This document shows, piece after piece, positions 1-9,044 of a stretch of DNA of 64,000 nucleotides. A program made the translations under genes and the position numbers. The stretch's first letter is position 1; each line of letters opens with the position of its first letter. The stretch is from Psychromonas ossibalaenae ATCC BAA-1528 (GTDB taxonomy: Bacteria > Pseudomonadota > Gammaproteobacteria > Enterobacterales > Psychromonadaceae), in NCBI RefSeq assembly GCF_000381745.1, contig NZ_KB906971.1:62001-126000 (forward strand), given 5' to 3'. The notes under the pieces were generated by a model that was given only the letters and a program-made list of their open reading frames with translations, did not search any database and was not told where the DNA came from.

Positions 1-122
1 CGGGCGAAATTTTACTAAGCTATCGCGGCAGTGTTATCGGTTTAGGCAAAGCGCTTAATAACCGTATTAAAAACAGCCTGCCTCGAGAAATGATCCGCGA
101 TAACAATTTATTCGAAAAATAA
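1..122 (+). CDS. rsmF: RsmF, 16S rRNA m5C methyltransferase (C-terminal end only)
   Basis: This is the last 40 codons of a gene that begins before the window. The frame reads through LSYRGSVIGLGKALNNRI and ends PREMIRDNNLFEK. That resembles the C-terminal RNA-binding tail of RsmF/YebU (…IGLAKR…NRLKNSYPRELVRDGKLF), which methylates C1407 of 16S rRNA. The catalytic domain is off the window, so the call rests on the tail alone. A hairpin follows at 146-176. Confidence 0.7.
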   Translation, partial: GEILLSYRGSVIGLGKALNNRIKNSLPREMIRDNNLFEK

Positions 123-145
123 GCTCAGCTAACTTCCTCAATAAA

Positions 146-180
146 ACACAGTTCTTATAATTTATTTGAACTGTGTCTTT
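146..180 (+). terminator. Probable terminator after rsmF
   Basis: ACACAGTTC (146-154) pairs with GAACTGTGT (168-176) around a 13-nt AT-rich loop and is followed by a weak pyrimidine tract. It lies 24 bp after the rsmF stop. Confidence 0.55.
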
Positions 181-223
181 CATTTTGAAAATTAAATGTA
201 GTCAATCATTTGTATATTAGTTG

Positions 224-321
224 ATCTTTACTAAACTCAAAGTGTTCAAACAATTATTCCTTTAATTAGAAACAACTGTTTCCCAAGCCTAGGTTCCCCC
301 TTTACTCCTAGGCTTTTTTTT
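224..321 (+). ncRNA. Candidate small RNA, possibly SdsR/RyeB-like
   Basis: A strong Rho-independent terminator (AAGCCTAGG 285-293, CCTAGGCTT 307-315, then a T run) ends a stretch with no ORF. A TATATT element at 213-218 would start a transcript of about 95-100 nt. A single-stranded GTTTCCC lies just 5' of the terminator stem, as the TTTCCC seed does in enterobacterial SdsR. SdsR is also encoded a few genes from rsmF in E. coli. The remaining primary sequence is not obviously alike, so the SdsR name is a hypothesis. That some short RNA ends here is more likely. Confidence 0.4.
285..321 (+). terminator. Rho-independent terminator
   Basis: A perfect 9-bp stem AAGCCTAGG/CCTAGGCTT with a 13-nt loop is followed by eight or nine T. 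It is too far from rsmF (160 bp, with another hairpin between) to be that gene's only terminator, so a separate transcript probably ends here. Confidence 0.75.
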
Positions 322-342
322 GTCTGAAATTCACAAGCCGTT

Positions 343-567
343 TTACTGATTCAGCAGAGTCAGCTGTTGAAATTTATTATTGTCGTCAAGCAGCAGTTGA
401 AACCGTCCGCGTACTCCCAGCTGCGAAAAGAAAGGCACAAAACGCATCGCAGGTATCTGGATCATCCGTCCACCTTCATCGCGTACCTTTACAATAGTAT
501 TAGGTGTACGGTACAACTGCTCAAAAGCCTGATAGGAAATATTGAGGCGGAAATAATAAGCATTCAC
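343..567 (-). CDS. DUF2835 family protein
   Basis: A 74-residue protein beginning MNAYYFRLNISYQAFEQLY and ending in LGVRGRFQLLLDDNNKFQQL. The pattern (aromatic N-terminus, VKVRDEGGR, RFVPF, GVRGRF, NKF) matches DUF2835, a small family of marine gammaproteobacteria with no known function. The GTG start overlaps the cmoM stop (GTGA), so the two genes are probably translationally coupled. No membrane segment or signal peptide is seen. Confidence 0.8.
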   Translation of the reverse strand: MNAYYFRLNISYQAFEQLYRTPNTIVKVRDEGGRMIQIPAMRFVPFFSQLGVRGRFQLLLDDNNKFQQLTLLNQ

Positions 568-1337
568 AAATTTTTACCCTTGACAGTTAAATGTGTATAT
601 CTGCCCAGCGAGGCATAAGGCTCCTGATGGCAATAGAGCTTCTCCATTTCTAATAGTTGTACCAGCTTTTCTTCACAGTGCGAAGACTCTTTTAAATAGT
701 CATGTAATACACGGACACCAGTTTTGCGCACAACCTGCATAGCAGATTCATCCAGCCACATTTTAACTTGTGATTCTAACAAAGGATACGCCGGTGTTAA
801 CCGCACTACCTTTTTACGCACCATGCCTTTAGCAACAAAGTCAAAATTACCCGAGACTAAATTAAAAAAACGCTGTGCTTCTTTGTTATAAAACATTAAA
901 GACAATAAACCGTCCACCGATAAAAAACTCAATAATCCCTGTAATGTCTGTTTAGGATCAGCCAGCCACTCTAATACCGCATGGTTTAAAATCAGATCAA
1001 ATTTTCCCGCACAGTGTTCCGGCAGATTCTGAATTGAACAATGCAGAATCTCAACATTCGCGGCGTAGACCTGCCCCTTAAGCTGTCGTTGCGCTTCCTT
1101 CAACAACTCTCCGGAAATATCGCAAAGTACAACCTGGTGTCCAAGGGCGGCCAGTTTTTGAGTGAAAAAGCCAAATCCTCCGCCTGCATCAAGAATACGT
1201 AACGGCCGCTGCGGCAGTAAAGATAAACAGTGTAATAACTCAGACCAGACGATTTCTGAACGTATTTTTCCTTTAGTCGAACCGTAAATGTTTTTTACAA
1301 ATTTCTGCGCGATATTATCAAAATTATGATCGGTCAA
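564..1337 (-). CDS. cmoM: CmoM, tRNA 5-carboxymethoxyuridine methyltransferase
   Basis: A 257-residue class I SAM-dependent methyltransferase. The N-terminus (NFDNIAQKFVKNIYGSTKG) is nearly diagnostic of CmoM (formerly SmtA). SAM motif I is LDAGGGFGFF at about residues 49-58, with the motif II acidic residue in VVLCDIS. CmoM methylates cmo5U34 to mcmo5U34 in wobble tRNAs. As in E. coli it lies beside divergent elyC, but mukFEB is absent here. The DUF2835 gene overlaps its stop codon. Confidence 0.88.
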   Translation of the reverse strand: MTDHNFDNIAQKFVKNIYGSTKGKIRSEIVWSELLHCLSLLPQRPLRILDAGGGFGFFTQKLAALGHQVVLCDISGELLKEAQRQLKGQVYAANVEILHCSIQNLPEHCAGKFDLILNHAVLEWLADPKQTLQGLLSFLSVDGLLSLMFYNKEAQRFFNLVSGNFDFVAKGMVRKKVVRLTPAYPLLESQVKMWLDESAMQVVRKTGVRVLHDYLKESSHCEEKLVQLLEMEKLYCHQEPYASLGRYTHLTVKGKNL

Positions 1338-1398
1338 TTTTTTCTACTCAATTTAGCTGTTAGAATTCGCCATCAAATTAAACTAGCGAGTTTTCAAT

Positions 1399-2163
1399 AT
1401 GTTATTTATCTTAAAGAAATGGATTGGCGGGCTGTTAATGCCGCTTCCGTTGTTACTGATACTCTTTTTTATCGGGCTTATTTTACTCTTTTTCAGCAAA
1501 AAACAAAAAACGGCTAAGACTTTTTTACTGTTTACTTTTATTGTGCTGTTCACTTTAAGCTTTATGCCGGTATCTGAACGTATTGTTCACTCTGTGGAGC
1601 GAAAACATCTGCCTATTATGCAGCCGGCGCAAAATTATGAAGTGATATTACTGCTCGGCTCAGGCGGTATCGCTGATCCGAGCCTTCCAGTCACCGGCCA
1701 GCTTTCAGCAACCGCATTAAGCCGCTTTGTTGAAGCACTACGTTTATATAATGCTAATCCAGGCGCGATTTTAGTGGTTTCCGGATCCGGTTTCGGAGAT
1801 GTCAAAACACATGCACAGATGATGCAGGAGTTAGCTTTAACTATGAATATTCCGGCGGATAAAATAGTTCGTCTGGATGATACCTTAGATACCGATGATG
1901 AAGCGCGTATTATGTCAGAAATAATCCGCGGTAAAAGAGCTGTATTAGTCACTTCCGCCACTCATATGGACCGCTCTCTGCAGTTGTTTTATAAATACGG
2001 CGCAGGCCCGGAAGCTGCACCAGCTAATTTTCTAGCAAAGAACCGTACAGGAGAAACGGCGGCCCATTATTACATCCCTTCTGCACGTTATCTTGATAAA
2101 AGCACCGTGGCCTGGCATGAGTATTTAGGGAAACTGCAGAATAAAATAAAAGGACTGCTGTAA
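1399..2163 (+). CDS. elyC: ElyC/YcbC, envelope biogenesis factor (DUF218)
   Basis: A 254-residue inner-membrane protein. Two hydrophobic helices lie at about residues 10-33 and 41-55, followed by a DUF218 domain with VILLLGSGG, LVVSGSGFGD and the conserved DTLDTDDEARI segment. In E. coli ElyC supports peptidoglycan assembly and undecaprenyl-phosphate carrier metabolism at low temperature. It is divergent from cmoM, as in enterics, and ends in a strong bidirectional hairpin at 2177-2208. Confidence 0.87.
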   Translation: MLFILKKWIGGLLMPLPLLLILFFIGLILLFFSKKQKTAKTFLLFTFIVLFTLSFMPVSERIVHSVERKHLPIMQPAQNYEVILLLGSGGIADPSLPVTGQLSATALSRFVEALRLYNANPGAILVVSGSGFGDVKTHAQMMQELALTMNIPADKIVRLDDTLDTDDEARIMSEIIRGKRAVLVTSATHMDRSLQLFYKYGAGPEAAPANFLAKNRTGETAAHYYIPSARYLDKSTVAWHEYLGKLQNKIKGLL

Positions 2164-2176
2164 TAACTGCAGGTAC

Positions 2177-2208
2177 AAAAAAGGCGAAGGATTTTCTTCG
2201 CCTTTTTT
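2177..2208. terminator. Bidirectional terminator between elyC and the DUF1737 gene
   Basis: AAAAAAGGCGAAG (2177-2189) and CTTCGCCTTTTTT (2196-2208) form a perfect stem with flanking A and T runs. It serves two convergent genes. Confidence 0.88.
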
Positions 2209-2225
2209 ATTAATAATTAGAATAT

Positions 2226-2408
2226 TTAAAGCAGCTGCGGGCCCGCTTTAATCAGCGCCTGTGCGACAACGATATGTTCACCGTTAAAAGACATGGCCGG
2301 CGAGCCGTATAGCTCATAGCCCTCTTCAAGTAGTTTGGTTACACGGGCACAGAAGTCTCCATCGTCTTTACCTGTGATCAGCTTGTATGTTTCTTTTGTT
2401 TGAGGCAT
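2226..2408 (-). CDS. DUF1737 family small protein
   Basis: A 60-residue protein with the DUF1737 pattern: YKLITGKDDGDFCARVTKLL, then GYELYGSPAMSF and VAQALIK. The family is small, cytoplasmic and uncharacterised, with an alpha-beta-beta appearance. An AAGGAAAC-like Shine-Dalgarno sequence precedes the ATG. It is monocistronic between two hairpins. Confidence 0.8.
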   Translation of the reverse strand: MPQTKETYKLITGKDDGDFCARVTKLLEEGYELYGSPAMSFNGEHIVVAQALIKAGPQLL

Positions 2409-2511
2409 TTAAGTTTCCTTCTTGTTAGCATCTATAGCAAACAGCATACGACAATATTTTAAAAGAGAAAATCAAACGCAGTAAAAATGTGAAAGCACAA
2501 CTGAGATGGAT

Positions 2512-2540
2512 AAAAAAACGGCACTTTAAGTGCCGTTTTT
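2512..2540 (-). terminator. Terminator downstream of thiI
   Basis: AAAAACGGCACTT and AAGTGCCGTTTTT form a long perfect stem. It lies 38 bp beyond the thiI stop in the direction of transcription and has an A/T run on each side. Confidence 0.8.
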
Positions 2541-2577
2541 GTGAGGGATAACGCTTGCCCTAGGAGGGCTGTCTAAG

Positions 2578-4032
2578 TTACGGACGATAAACTTTAACGT
2601 TTTCAAACCCGGCTTCTTTTAAATATAAAGCCTGTAGTTGACTCATTACACCGCGTTCACAGTATAAAAGATAAGTTTTATCCTGCGGCAGTTTTTCAAA
2701 CTGACTGGCTAATTTAAAGAAAGGCAGGTGCTCGATAGTTACGCCTTCAATTTCCAGCGGCGCTTCTTCTTCTTCATCAGCTGAGCGAATATCCAGCACC
2801 ACTTCATCGGCAGCAAAATCAGAAACAGACTCAACTTCAGCAACTTCTTCATGAGCAGCTTTAGCGATATCGCGAATATCTAATACATTGGCTTCGGTTA
2901 CTACCTGCTCGATCAGAGAAAGATCAAATTTCGCTTCCTCTTTCTCAATTTTTTTCATTACCGCTTTAACCGTCGGACGCTGTGAAATAACCCCGCAGTA
3001 TTCAGGAATCGTTTCAGAAAGCTCAGCAGTACCAATTTCACGTGCACAGTCGATAATATCCTGCTTATCAGTGGCGATAAGCGGACGCAGGATAAGCATA
3101 TCCGTTACCTGATCAATAACAGACAGGTTACGCAGAGTCTGGCTGGAAACTTGACCAAGTGCTTCACCAGTTACTAATGCTTCGATATCTAAACGTTCAG
3201 CGGCTATCGCTGCAGCACGCATCATCATACGTTTTAAGATTACGCCCATTTGACCGTTATCTACTTTTTCTAAAATTTCAGCAACAACAGGCTCAAAAGG
3301 AATAGAGATAAACTTAACCCGATGCGATGCGCCGAAACGATTCCAAAGCTGATATGCAACCTGCTTAACGCCGATCTCGTGGGCTGCACCGCCTAAATTA
3401 AAGAAGCAGTAATGAACACGAGAGCCGCGTTTAAGCAGCTGATAACTGGAAACACCAGAATCAAACCCGCCGGAGATAAGTGACAGTACAGATTCCTGTG
3501 TACCAAGAGGGAATCCACCTAAACCTTTATGACGCTTATCGATAAAAAACAGTTTGTCGTTATTAATTTCAAGATGAACAGTAATATCCGAACCCTTTAA
3601 TTTTACCCCCGCCGCATCAGTATGCTGATTTAAGCCGCCGCCGACATAACGCTCTGCATCAATTGATGAAAAATCATGTTTACCGATACGTTTAACACGT
3701 ACACAAAAGGTTTTTCCGTCTAATGTGCTGCCGACATTTTCTTTAGTCAGTTCATAAATATTATGCAGATCAGTAAACTGTGTTTCTTTCACTTCCAGAA
3801 AATGTGCAATTCCCGGTGTACTTTTCAGCGCCTGGATCAAAGCTGTTTTATTCTCAGATGTTTCGTTTTCCGTGCGGACAATGATTTTATCCCACTCTAA
3901 AATTACTTTAACCTGTTCATCATGGCGTGATAAAACATTACGGATATTACCCTGTAACATTTTGCTGAAACGTTTACGAACGGGTTTACTTTTCATCATG
4001 ATTTCAGGGAAAAGTTTTACGATAAATTTCAT
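2578..4032 (-). CDS. thiI: ThiI, tRNA 4-thiouridine synthase / thiazole sulfurtransferase
   Basis: A 484-residue protein with the full enterobacterial layout: N-terminal ferredoxin-like and THUMP domains (about 1-165), an AANH ATP-pyrophosphatase domain with PP-loop [10 protein letters not shown] at 187-196, and a C-terminal rhodanese domain with its persulfide Cys in [11 protein letters not shown] second conserved Cys is in [11 protein letters not shown]. ThiI adenylates and thiolates U8 of tRNAs and passes sulfur to ThiS for thiamine thiazole. The C-terminal rhodanese makes it the long form. Confidence 0.95.
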   Translation of the reverse strand: MKFIVKLFPEIMMKSKPVRKRFSKMLQGNIRNVLSRHDEQVKVILEWDKIIVRTENETSENKTALIQALKSTPGIAHFLEVKETQFTDLHNIYELTKENVGSTLDGKTFCVRVKRIGKHDFSSIDAERYVGGGLNQHTDAAGVKLKGSDITVHLEINNDKLFFIDKRHKGLGGFPLGTQESVLSLISGGFDSGVSSYQLLKRGSRVHYCFFNLGGAAHEIGVKQVAYQLWNRFGASHRVKFISIPFEPVVAEILEKVDNGQMGVILKRMMMRAAAIAAERLDIEALVTGEALGQVSSQTLRNLSVIDQVTDMLILRPLIATDKQDIIDCAREIGTAELSETIPEYCGVISQRPTVKAVMKKIEKEEAKFDLSLIEQVVTEANVLDIRDIAKAAHEEVAEVESVSDFAADEVVLDIRSADEEEEAPLEIEGVTIEHLPFFKLASQFEKLPQDKTYLLYCERGVMSQLQALYLKEAGFENVKVYRP

Positions 4033-4112
4033 TGTGTGGTCACTGTGCTAGTTAAAATAAGGTGCCGGATTATACCCTTTGCACTCCGTGAGGCAAAGAG
4101 GATAGTTAATTT

Positions 4113-4652
4113 TTATTGCTTATTCTGCAGTGCAGTACAAGTCACTTCACAATCACCCAGTTCAGCTGCAACATAACTGATGCCGTCTGTGATTGTTACC
4201 GAGAAATCCATGCTCCGTTGTACGAGCTTGGCTAATGCCTGGATCTGTTCAAATTCAAATTGATAGACTTCAACATCTAGTTCGCTAAATTTAGCTTGGC
4301 TCTGTTTCCACCACACACCTGCTTTGCTATTAAAACTATAAACTTTGGTCTGCTGTGCTAAACGGCTGGCTTTTTTAATTCGCTCAAACGCCGGCTCACC
4401 GACATCAATCCATAACAGAAACTCATCGGCTAGACTTTTAGCCCAGATATCCGGATCGTCCGCCACTGAAAGCCCTTTGGTGAATGTTAAAAACTCTTGA
4501 TTGTTATAAATAAAAGCCATCACCCGCGCCATCATACGCTCAGTATTTTCTGACGGATGCTGAGCAACGGTTAAATTGATACTTTCGTATATATCGTTAT
4601 CTAGATCTGAAACATTAATATTCATTTTAAAGATTGTGGGTTTAAGTGCCAT
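4113..4652 (-). CDS. yaeQ: YaeQ family protein
   Basis: A 179-residue protein starting MALKPTIFKMNINVSDLD, the typical YaeQ N-terminus, so the ATG at 4652 is preferred to an upstream start at 4679. It contains HPSENTERMMARVMAFIY, ERIKKASRLAQ and VWWKQSQ. The family has a PD-(D/E)XK nuclease-like fold and was linked to compensation for loss of RfaH, but no activity is established. It is convergent with nothing and separated from leuB by a hairpin. Confidence 0.87.
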   Translation of the reverse strand: MALKPTIFKMNINVSDLDNDIYESINLTVAQHPSENTERMMARVMAFIYNNQEFLTFTKGLSVADDPDIWAKSLADEFLLWIDVGEPAFERIKKASRLAQQTKVYSFNSKAGVWWKQSQAKFSELDVEVYQFEFEQIQALAKLVQRSMDFSVTITDGISYVAAELGDCEVTCTALQNKQ

Positions 4653-4677
4653 GGTTTTTCCATTATTTAAGGGCAGC

Positions 4678-4703
4678 AAAAAGCCGCGTAAAACGCGGCT
4701 TTA
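4678..4703 (-). terminator. Hairpin terminator between the leuB-type gene and yaeQ
   Basis: AAAGCCGCGT (4680-4689) pairs with ACGCGGCTTT (4693-4702). It overlaps the yaeQ leader, so yaeQ is probably transcribed separately from the dehydrogenase gene upstream. Confidence 0.75.
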
Positions 4704-4735
4704 AATATTTTATAGTTTGTTACTTTTATCGTCGT

Positions 4736-5842
4736 TTATGCTGTAGGCATTTTAGCCAGCTCAACACATACTAAATCGCCGAATTCTTCAGTACTAACTA
4801 GATTAGCTTCAGTCGCTTTAGACAAATCTGATGTTGAATAACCTTTAGCAAATACACTCTGCATAGCGGCCCAAAGGTTCTTCGCTTCTTTTTCCATACC
4901 AAAGCTCATTTCCAGCATTAGTGCTACAGAGCCGATCATTGAATAAGGATTTGCGATACCTTTACCAGCGATGTCCGGCGCACTGCCGTGTGACGGTTCG
5001 TAGTAAGACTTTTCAGGACCTTTACAAGCAGAAGGCATAAGACCTAAAGAGCCTAAAATACCGCCGCCCTGGTCACTTAAAATATCACCGAACATGTTTT
5101 CCATCACCATCACATCAAACATAGTCGGATTTAAACAAAGGTAAGTAGCCGCCGCATCAACAAGAATGTTTTTAACTTCAACATCCGGGTAGTTTTTACT
5201 TTCTTCTTCAACAATTTCATTCCACAGTACGCTTGATTTTAACACGTTTGATTTGTGGATATTATGCAGTACTTTTTTACGTGTCATAGAAACATCGAAA
5301 GCAACTCGAATAATCTGACGAATCTGATCTTCATCATATTCAAGTACTTCACGGACAAAACGTTTACCATTTTCATCAACACCGCTTTCTTTCTCACCGA
5401 AGTATAACCCACCCACTAATTCGCGGATAATCATAATGTCGATACCTTCACCGATAACTGATTCTTTTAACGGAGAAAAGTGTGCAAGACCTTTCGGCAG
5501 GTAAACTGGACGGAAGTTTGCATAAGTATTGTAACGGCGGCGAAGCGGTAATAAAGCACCACGTTCAGGCTGTTCATCAATAGGAATTTTTTTAGAGTCT
5601 TCATGATTCAGACCGATTGTACCTTTCAAGATTGCATCGGCTTTATCACAAGCGGCTTTGGTTTCTTCAGGGAAGGCGCTGCCCGTAGCAAAATAGGCTG
5701 CTGCACCAAATAACACGTCGTTAAGTTCAAAGTTAACTTCCGGATTACGCTGTTCAACAAGGTTTAATACTTTAACCGCTTCTTTCATTACTTCAGGACC
5801 GATACCGTCACCTGCAAGTAAAGCAATGTTATATGTAGTCAT
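4736..5842 (-). CDS. leuB: 3-isopropylmalate dehydrogenase-type enzyme (LeuB-like)
   Basis: A 368-residue beta-decarboxylating dehydrogenase. It has LAGDGIGPEV at the N-terminus, PERGALLPLRRRYNTYANFRP, the RELVGGLYFGE loop, DILSDQGGGILGSLGLMPSA, and YEPSHGSAPDIAGKGIANP for NAD binding. The ELVGG+YFG loop and the NAD-type tail favour LeuB (oxidation of 3-isopropylmalate in leucine synthesis). It stands alone without leuA, leuC or leuD and diverges from enterobacterial LeuB near residues 70-85, so a related substrate such as another 2-alkylmalate cannot be ruled out. Confidence 0.78.
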   Translation of the reverse strand: MTTYNIALLAGDGIGPEVMKEAVKVLNLVEQRNPEVNFELNDVLFGAAAYFATGSAFPEETKAACDKADAILKGTIGLNHEDSKKIPIDEQPERGALLPLRRRYNTYANFRPVYLPKGLAHFSPLKESVIGEGIDIMIIRELVGGLYFGEKESGVDENGKRFVREVLEYDEDQIRQIIRVAFDVSMTRKKVLHNIHKSNVLKSSVLWNEIVEEESKNYPDVEVKNILVDAAATYLCLNPTMFDVMVMENMFGDILSDQGGGILGSLGLMPSACKGPEKSYYEPSHGSAPDIAGKGIANPYSMIGSVALMLEMSFGMEKEAKNLWAAMQSVFAKGYSTSDLSKATEANLVSTEEFGDLVCVELAKMPTA

Positions 5843-5973
5843 TATAATTCCCTAAATGATGGTTATGTTTTTAGATCTTCTTAATTTTGTGTAAAACACT
5901 ATAAGGAAAAGCAGCCGCAGTTTCAAACCTCCTGTGACTATTTCTCCATAAAAAATGTATATTTAAGCATAAA

Positions 5974-6729
5974 TCAAACCGGATTATCGATATCGATATA
6001 GGTCACATCCAGCTCAAGTTCATCATTAAGCCATTGCCCAAGGGCCTGAACACCGTAGCGTTCCGTGGCATGATGACCAGCCGCAAAATAATGAATACCC
6101 ATTTCCCGTGCAATATGTACGGTGCGCTCTGATATTTCACCACTGATAAAAGCATCGATGCCCTGCTCAGCGGCGATATTGATATAATCCTGCCCGCCGC
6201 CGGTACACCAGGCGACACTTTTAATCTCTTTTTTACCGCCGTTTATATGCAGTGGTTTACGTGATAAAGCAGATTCAATGCGCTCACTCAACTGCTGCGC
6301 GCTGAGCGCTTGTTCAAATTTACCAACGCGCCCGACACTGCGTTTATCCCAGGGCTCTAATGGACGACGATCGGTAATCTGTAATAATTTTGCCAGCTGC
6401 GCATTATTACCCAGCTCAGGGTGCACATCTAACGGCAGGTGGTAGGCATAAAGGTTAATGCCGTTTTCAATTAATGCTTTGATACGATTGTATTTCATAC
6501 CGACAATCGCTTCATTTTCGCCCTTCCAGAAAAAACCGTGGTGCACAACAACAGCATCTGCATTTTCTGCAATAGCGGCATCGATTAACGCCTGACAGGC
6601 AGTCACACCGGTAATAATTTTTTTAACGTCTTCACGCCCTTCAATTTGTAAACCATTCGGACAGTAATCTTTAAACTGATGTATTTCTAAAAACTGGTCT
6701 AATTTATTGGCGAGTTTATTATTTTTCAT
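5974..6729 (-). CDS. Nif3-like dinuclear metal protein (YbgI family)
   Basis: About 251 residues. The Nif3 pattern is clear: YCPNGLQIEGRE, ADAVVVHHGFFWKGE with the first metal histidines, YAYHLPLDVHPELGNNAQL, and C-terminal FISGEISERTVHIAREMGIHYF followed by AAGHHATERYG. The two HH motifs bind a di-metal centre. Family members form hexameric toroids, and YbgI is annotated as a GTP cyclohydrolase I-like or hydrolase protein of uncertain role. The ATG of MKNNKLANKL (6729) fits homologues better than the upstream MGND start. Confidence 0.88.
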   Translation of the reverse strand: MKNNKLANKLDQFLEIHQFKDYCPNGLQIEGREDVKKIITGVTACQALIDAAIAENADAVVVHHGFFWKGENEAIVGMKYNRIKALIENGINLYAYHLPLDVHPELGNNAQLAKLLQITDRRPLEPWDKRSVGRVGKFEQALSAQQLSERIESALSRKPLHINGGKKEIKSVAWCTGGGQDYINIAAEQGIDAFISGEISERTVHIAREMGIHYFAAGHHATERYGVQALGQWLNDELELDVTYIDIDNPV

Positions 6730-6840
6730 ATCATTTCCCATCGACTCAAAACTGCTCTGATTGTAACGAATAGCTTGTTACTTCGATACAAATAAAAAAT
6801 CTGAAAATCAAACTTTTACAGAGGAGTCGTGATAATCAAT

Positions 6841-8130
6841 TCAGGCCAGATAATTTTTCGGTATTACAAATGAAAACTGACTGCCCTCTCCGAGAGTACT
6901 TTCAATATTTAATTCACAGTCATAATGGGTTAAGGCATGTTTTACAATTGACAAGCCCAGCCCCGAACCACCGGTATCACGAGAGCGGGAGTTATCAACA
7001 CGGTAAAAACGTTCCGTGAGATGTAGAATATGCTCAGGGGCAATACCGTCGCCGTTATCCGTCACACAAAAATAAGCACCCTGTGCAGTGGATCGCCAGG
7101 TAACTTTAACCGTGCCCTTAGCAGGCGTATAGTTAACAGCATTGTAAACCAGGTTAGCCATCACACTGCGCAGCTGCATCTGATCGCCAAGCAGCAGCAG
7201 ATCAGCCTGAATATCAAACTCAACGCGCAGTACCTTCTTGTCACCCAGAGCAACCGCTTCGTTTTTAATCTGGGTAAGCAGTGCCGGCACATCCACCTGC
7301 TGCTCCAGGTCAATACTCGGCGCTCCTTCGATTTTCGACAGAGTCATCAGCTGCTCAACTAAGGAGCACATTCGAGTAGTCTGCTGATCCAGCACAGTAA
7401 TTGCTTTGCTCTGATAGGAATTCTCTTCGCTCTGCATTTCTAAAATTTCAATATACCCCTGCAGCACAGTCAGCGGCGTACGCAGTTCATGGGAAACATT
7501 AGCAACAAACTGACGGCGGGTTTCATCCATCTGCCGGTAGCTTGTAACATCTCGAACAATCAGCAGGCGCTGATGCTTAGCATAGGGCATAACCCGGAAC
7601 TCTAATATTTTGTCGGGATTAATCGGTGAGGTTAGATCCAGAGGTTCATGAAAATTATCTGCTTTTAGGTAACCGACAAAATCAGGATGACGTATCAAAT
7701 TGGTAATGTTTTCACCGCTGTCTTCCGGCCACTTAAAACCCAGCTGCAGCTGCGCTAAACGGTTACACCAGATAATCTGGCCTTCCTTACGAAATACCAC
7801 CACCGCATCGGGCAGTGCTTCCGACCCTTCGCGAAAGCGGCTGATAACGCCGGCTAATTTATTACGTCGTTTACGGTGACGCTGCTGCATATTATGAATA
7901 CCGGTAAAAGCATGCTCCCATTCCGATTTCCCCTGCGGCAGTACCGTACTTTTGCTCAGCCATAACCAGTCATTAAGTTTTTTAAGATAATAATAATGCC
8001 AGATAATATGCACAGAAAATGCAGCTAAGAGCAGTTCTGTCAGACAGTTAAATAATGTGCCGATAATAACGATCGGCAGGTATACAATTACCAGTGACCA
8101 TATTAACTGCTTCCATGAATAGATTTTCAA
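6841..8130 (-). CDS. phoR: PhoR, phosphate regulon sensor histidine kinase
   Basis: A 429-residue membrane kinase. Two closely spaced hydrophobic segments lie at about 11-48, a PAS domain at about 100-195, and the HisKA motif FVANVSHELRTPL has the phospho-His near residue 214. The HATPase has NAVNYTP (N box), DNGDGIAPEH (G1) and GGSGLGLSIVKH (G2). There is no large periplasmic domain, as expected for PhoR, which reads the Pst transporter state. It lies 25 bp after phoB in one operon. Confidence 0.95.
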   Translation of the reverse strand: MKIYSWKQLIWSLVIVYLPIVIIGTLFNCLTELLLAAFSVHIIWHYYYLKKLNDWLWLSKSTVLPQGKSEWEHAFTGIHNMQQRHRKRRNKLAGVISRFREGSEALPDAVVVFRKEGQIIWCNRLAQLQLGFKWPEDSGENITNLIRHPDFVGYLKADNFHEPLDLTSPINPDKILEFRVMPYAKHQRLLIVRDVTSYRQMDETRRQFVANVSHELRTPLTVLQGYIEILEMQSEENSYQSKAITVLDQQTTRMCSLVEQLMTLSKIEGAPSIDLEQQVDVPALLTQIKNEAVALGDKKVLRVEFDIQADLLLLGDQMQLRSVMANLVYNAVNYTPAKGTVKVTWRSTAQGAYFCVTDNGDGIAPEHILHLTERFYRVDNSRSRDTGGSGLGLSIVKHALTHYDCELNIESTLGEGSQFSFVIPKNYLA

Positions 8131-8155
8131 ATTAGTTACTCTTGCTCATAGACAG

Positions 8156-8839
8156 TTAAGATTTTGTCGAAAAACGATAACCGGCACCGCGGACAGTCTG
8201 CACCAGATGGTCATGATCGCCTAGCGCTTTACGCAGACGTCGAATATGCACGTCAACAGTACGGTCTTCAACGTATACATTGGTTCCCCATACGTTATTA
8301 AGCAGCTGCTCTCGACTGTAGACCCGCTCAGGATGGGTCATAAAAAAGTGCAGCAGTTTAAATTCAGTGGGCCCCATATCCAGCGGCGTGTCAGCAAGCG
8401 AGGCGCGGTGTGAAACAGGATCTAACTTTAATTTACCCACTTCTAAAGTATCATCCAGGGAAGTCGGATTAACCCGGCGCATCACAGACTTTAAACGCGC
8501 CATTAACTCTTTCGGTGAAAACGGTTTGGTCACATAATCATCGGCGCCGTTCTCCAGCCCGCGCACTTTGTCTTCTTCTTCACCACGGGCAGTAAGCATT
8601 ACCACCGGTATCTGACGCAGTATGTCATCCTGTTTAAGATGTTTTAATAATTTAATGCCGCTGCCGCCGGGGAACATCCAGTCCAGTAAAATAAGATCAG
8701 GATAGGGTTCAGCTAGCTTGTCTAGTGCCGTTTGATAATTATCAGCTTCAATACATTCATAACCATGCTGATCTAATACAAAACACAACATATCGCGGAT
8801 TGCTTGTTCATCTTCTACAACTAAAATGCGGCTGGCCAT
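8156..8839 (-). CDS. phoB: PhoB, phosphate regulon response regulator
   Basis: A 227-residue OmpR/PhoB-type regulator. The receiver has acidic residues at EDE (9-11), phospho-acceptor D53 in LLDWMFPGG and K in [10 protein letters not shown]. The winged helix contains [22 protein letters not shown] and [12 protein letters not shown]. PhoB binds Pho boxes when phosphate is low. The pst operon about 18 kb downstream carries such boxes, and its own upstream region has a candidate autoregulatory box. Confidence 0.96.
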   Translation of the reverse strand: MASRILVVEDEQAIRDMLCFVLDQHGYECIEADNYQTALDKLAEPYPDLILLDWMFPGGSGIKLLKHLKQDDILRQIPVVMLTARGEEEDKVRGLENGADDYVTKPFSPKELMARLKSVMRRVNPTSLDDTLEVGKLKLDPVSHRASLADTPLDMGPTEFKLLHFFMTHPERVYSREQLLNNVWGTNVYVEDRTVDVHIRRLRKALGDHDHLVQTVRGAGYRFSTKS

Positions 8840-8893
8840 TAAATTTTACCTGTCTGTTATCAATTTTAAGTGCGCTCATTATTGCTATGCATT

Positions 8894-8911
8894 ATGACAC
8901 TTATATTACAA
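8894..8911 (-). promoter_or_regulatory. Candidate Pho box upstream of phoB
   Basis: Read on the minus strand it is TTGTAAT-ATAA-GTGTCAT, a 7-4-7 direct repeat close to the consensus CTGTCAT-N4-CTGTCAT, about 55 bp before the phoB start. A second half-matching repeat (CTGTCAT-CAAA-CTTGTAG) lies on the plus strand at 8923-8940. PhoB autoregulation is usual. Confidence 0.45.
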
Positions 8912-9044
8912 TGAATCATAAACTGTCATCAAACTTGTAGAAAACAGCATTTATTAAAAAAACTGATCAACTTTTGCCGATCTTGCTAAAAATCATTTAC
9001 ACTCTGTTCCTATTTTTTGTTTCTCATTAATTAAGGTGTATTCC

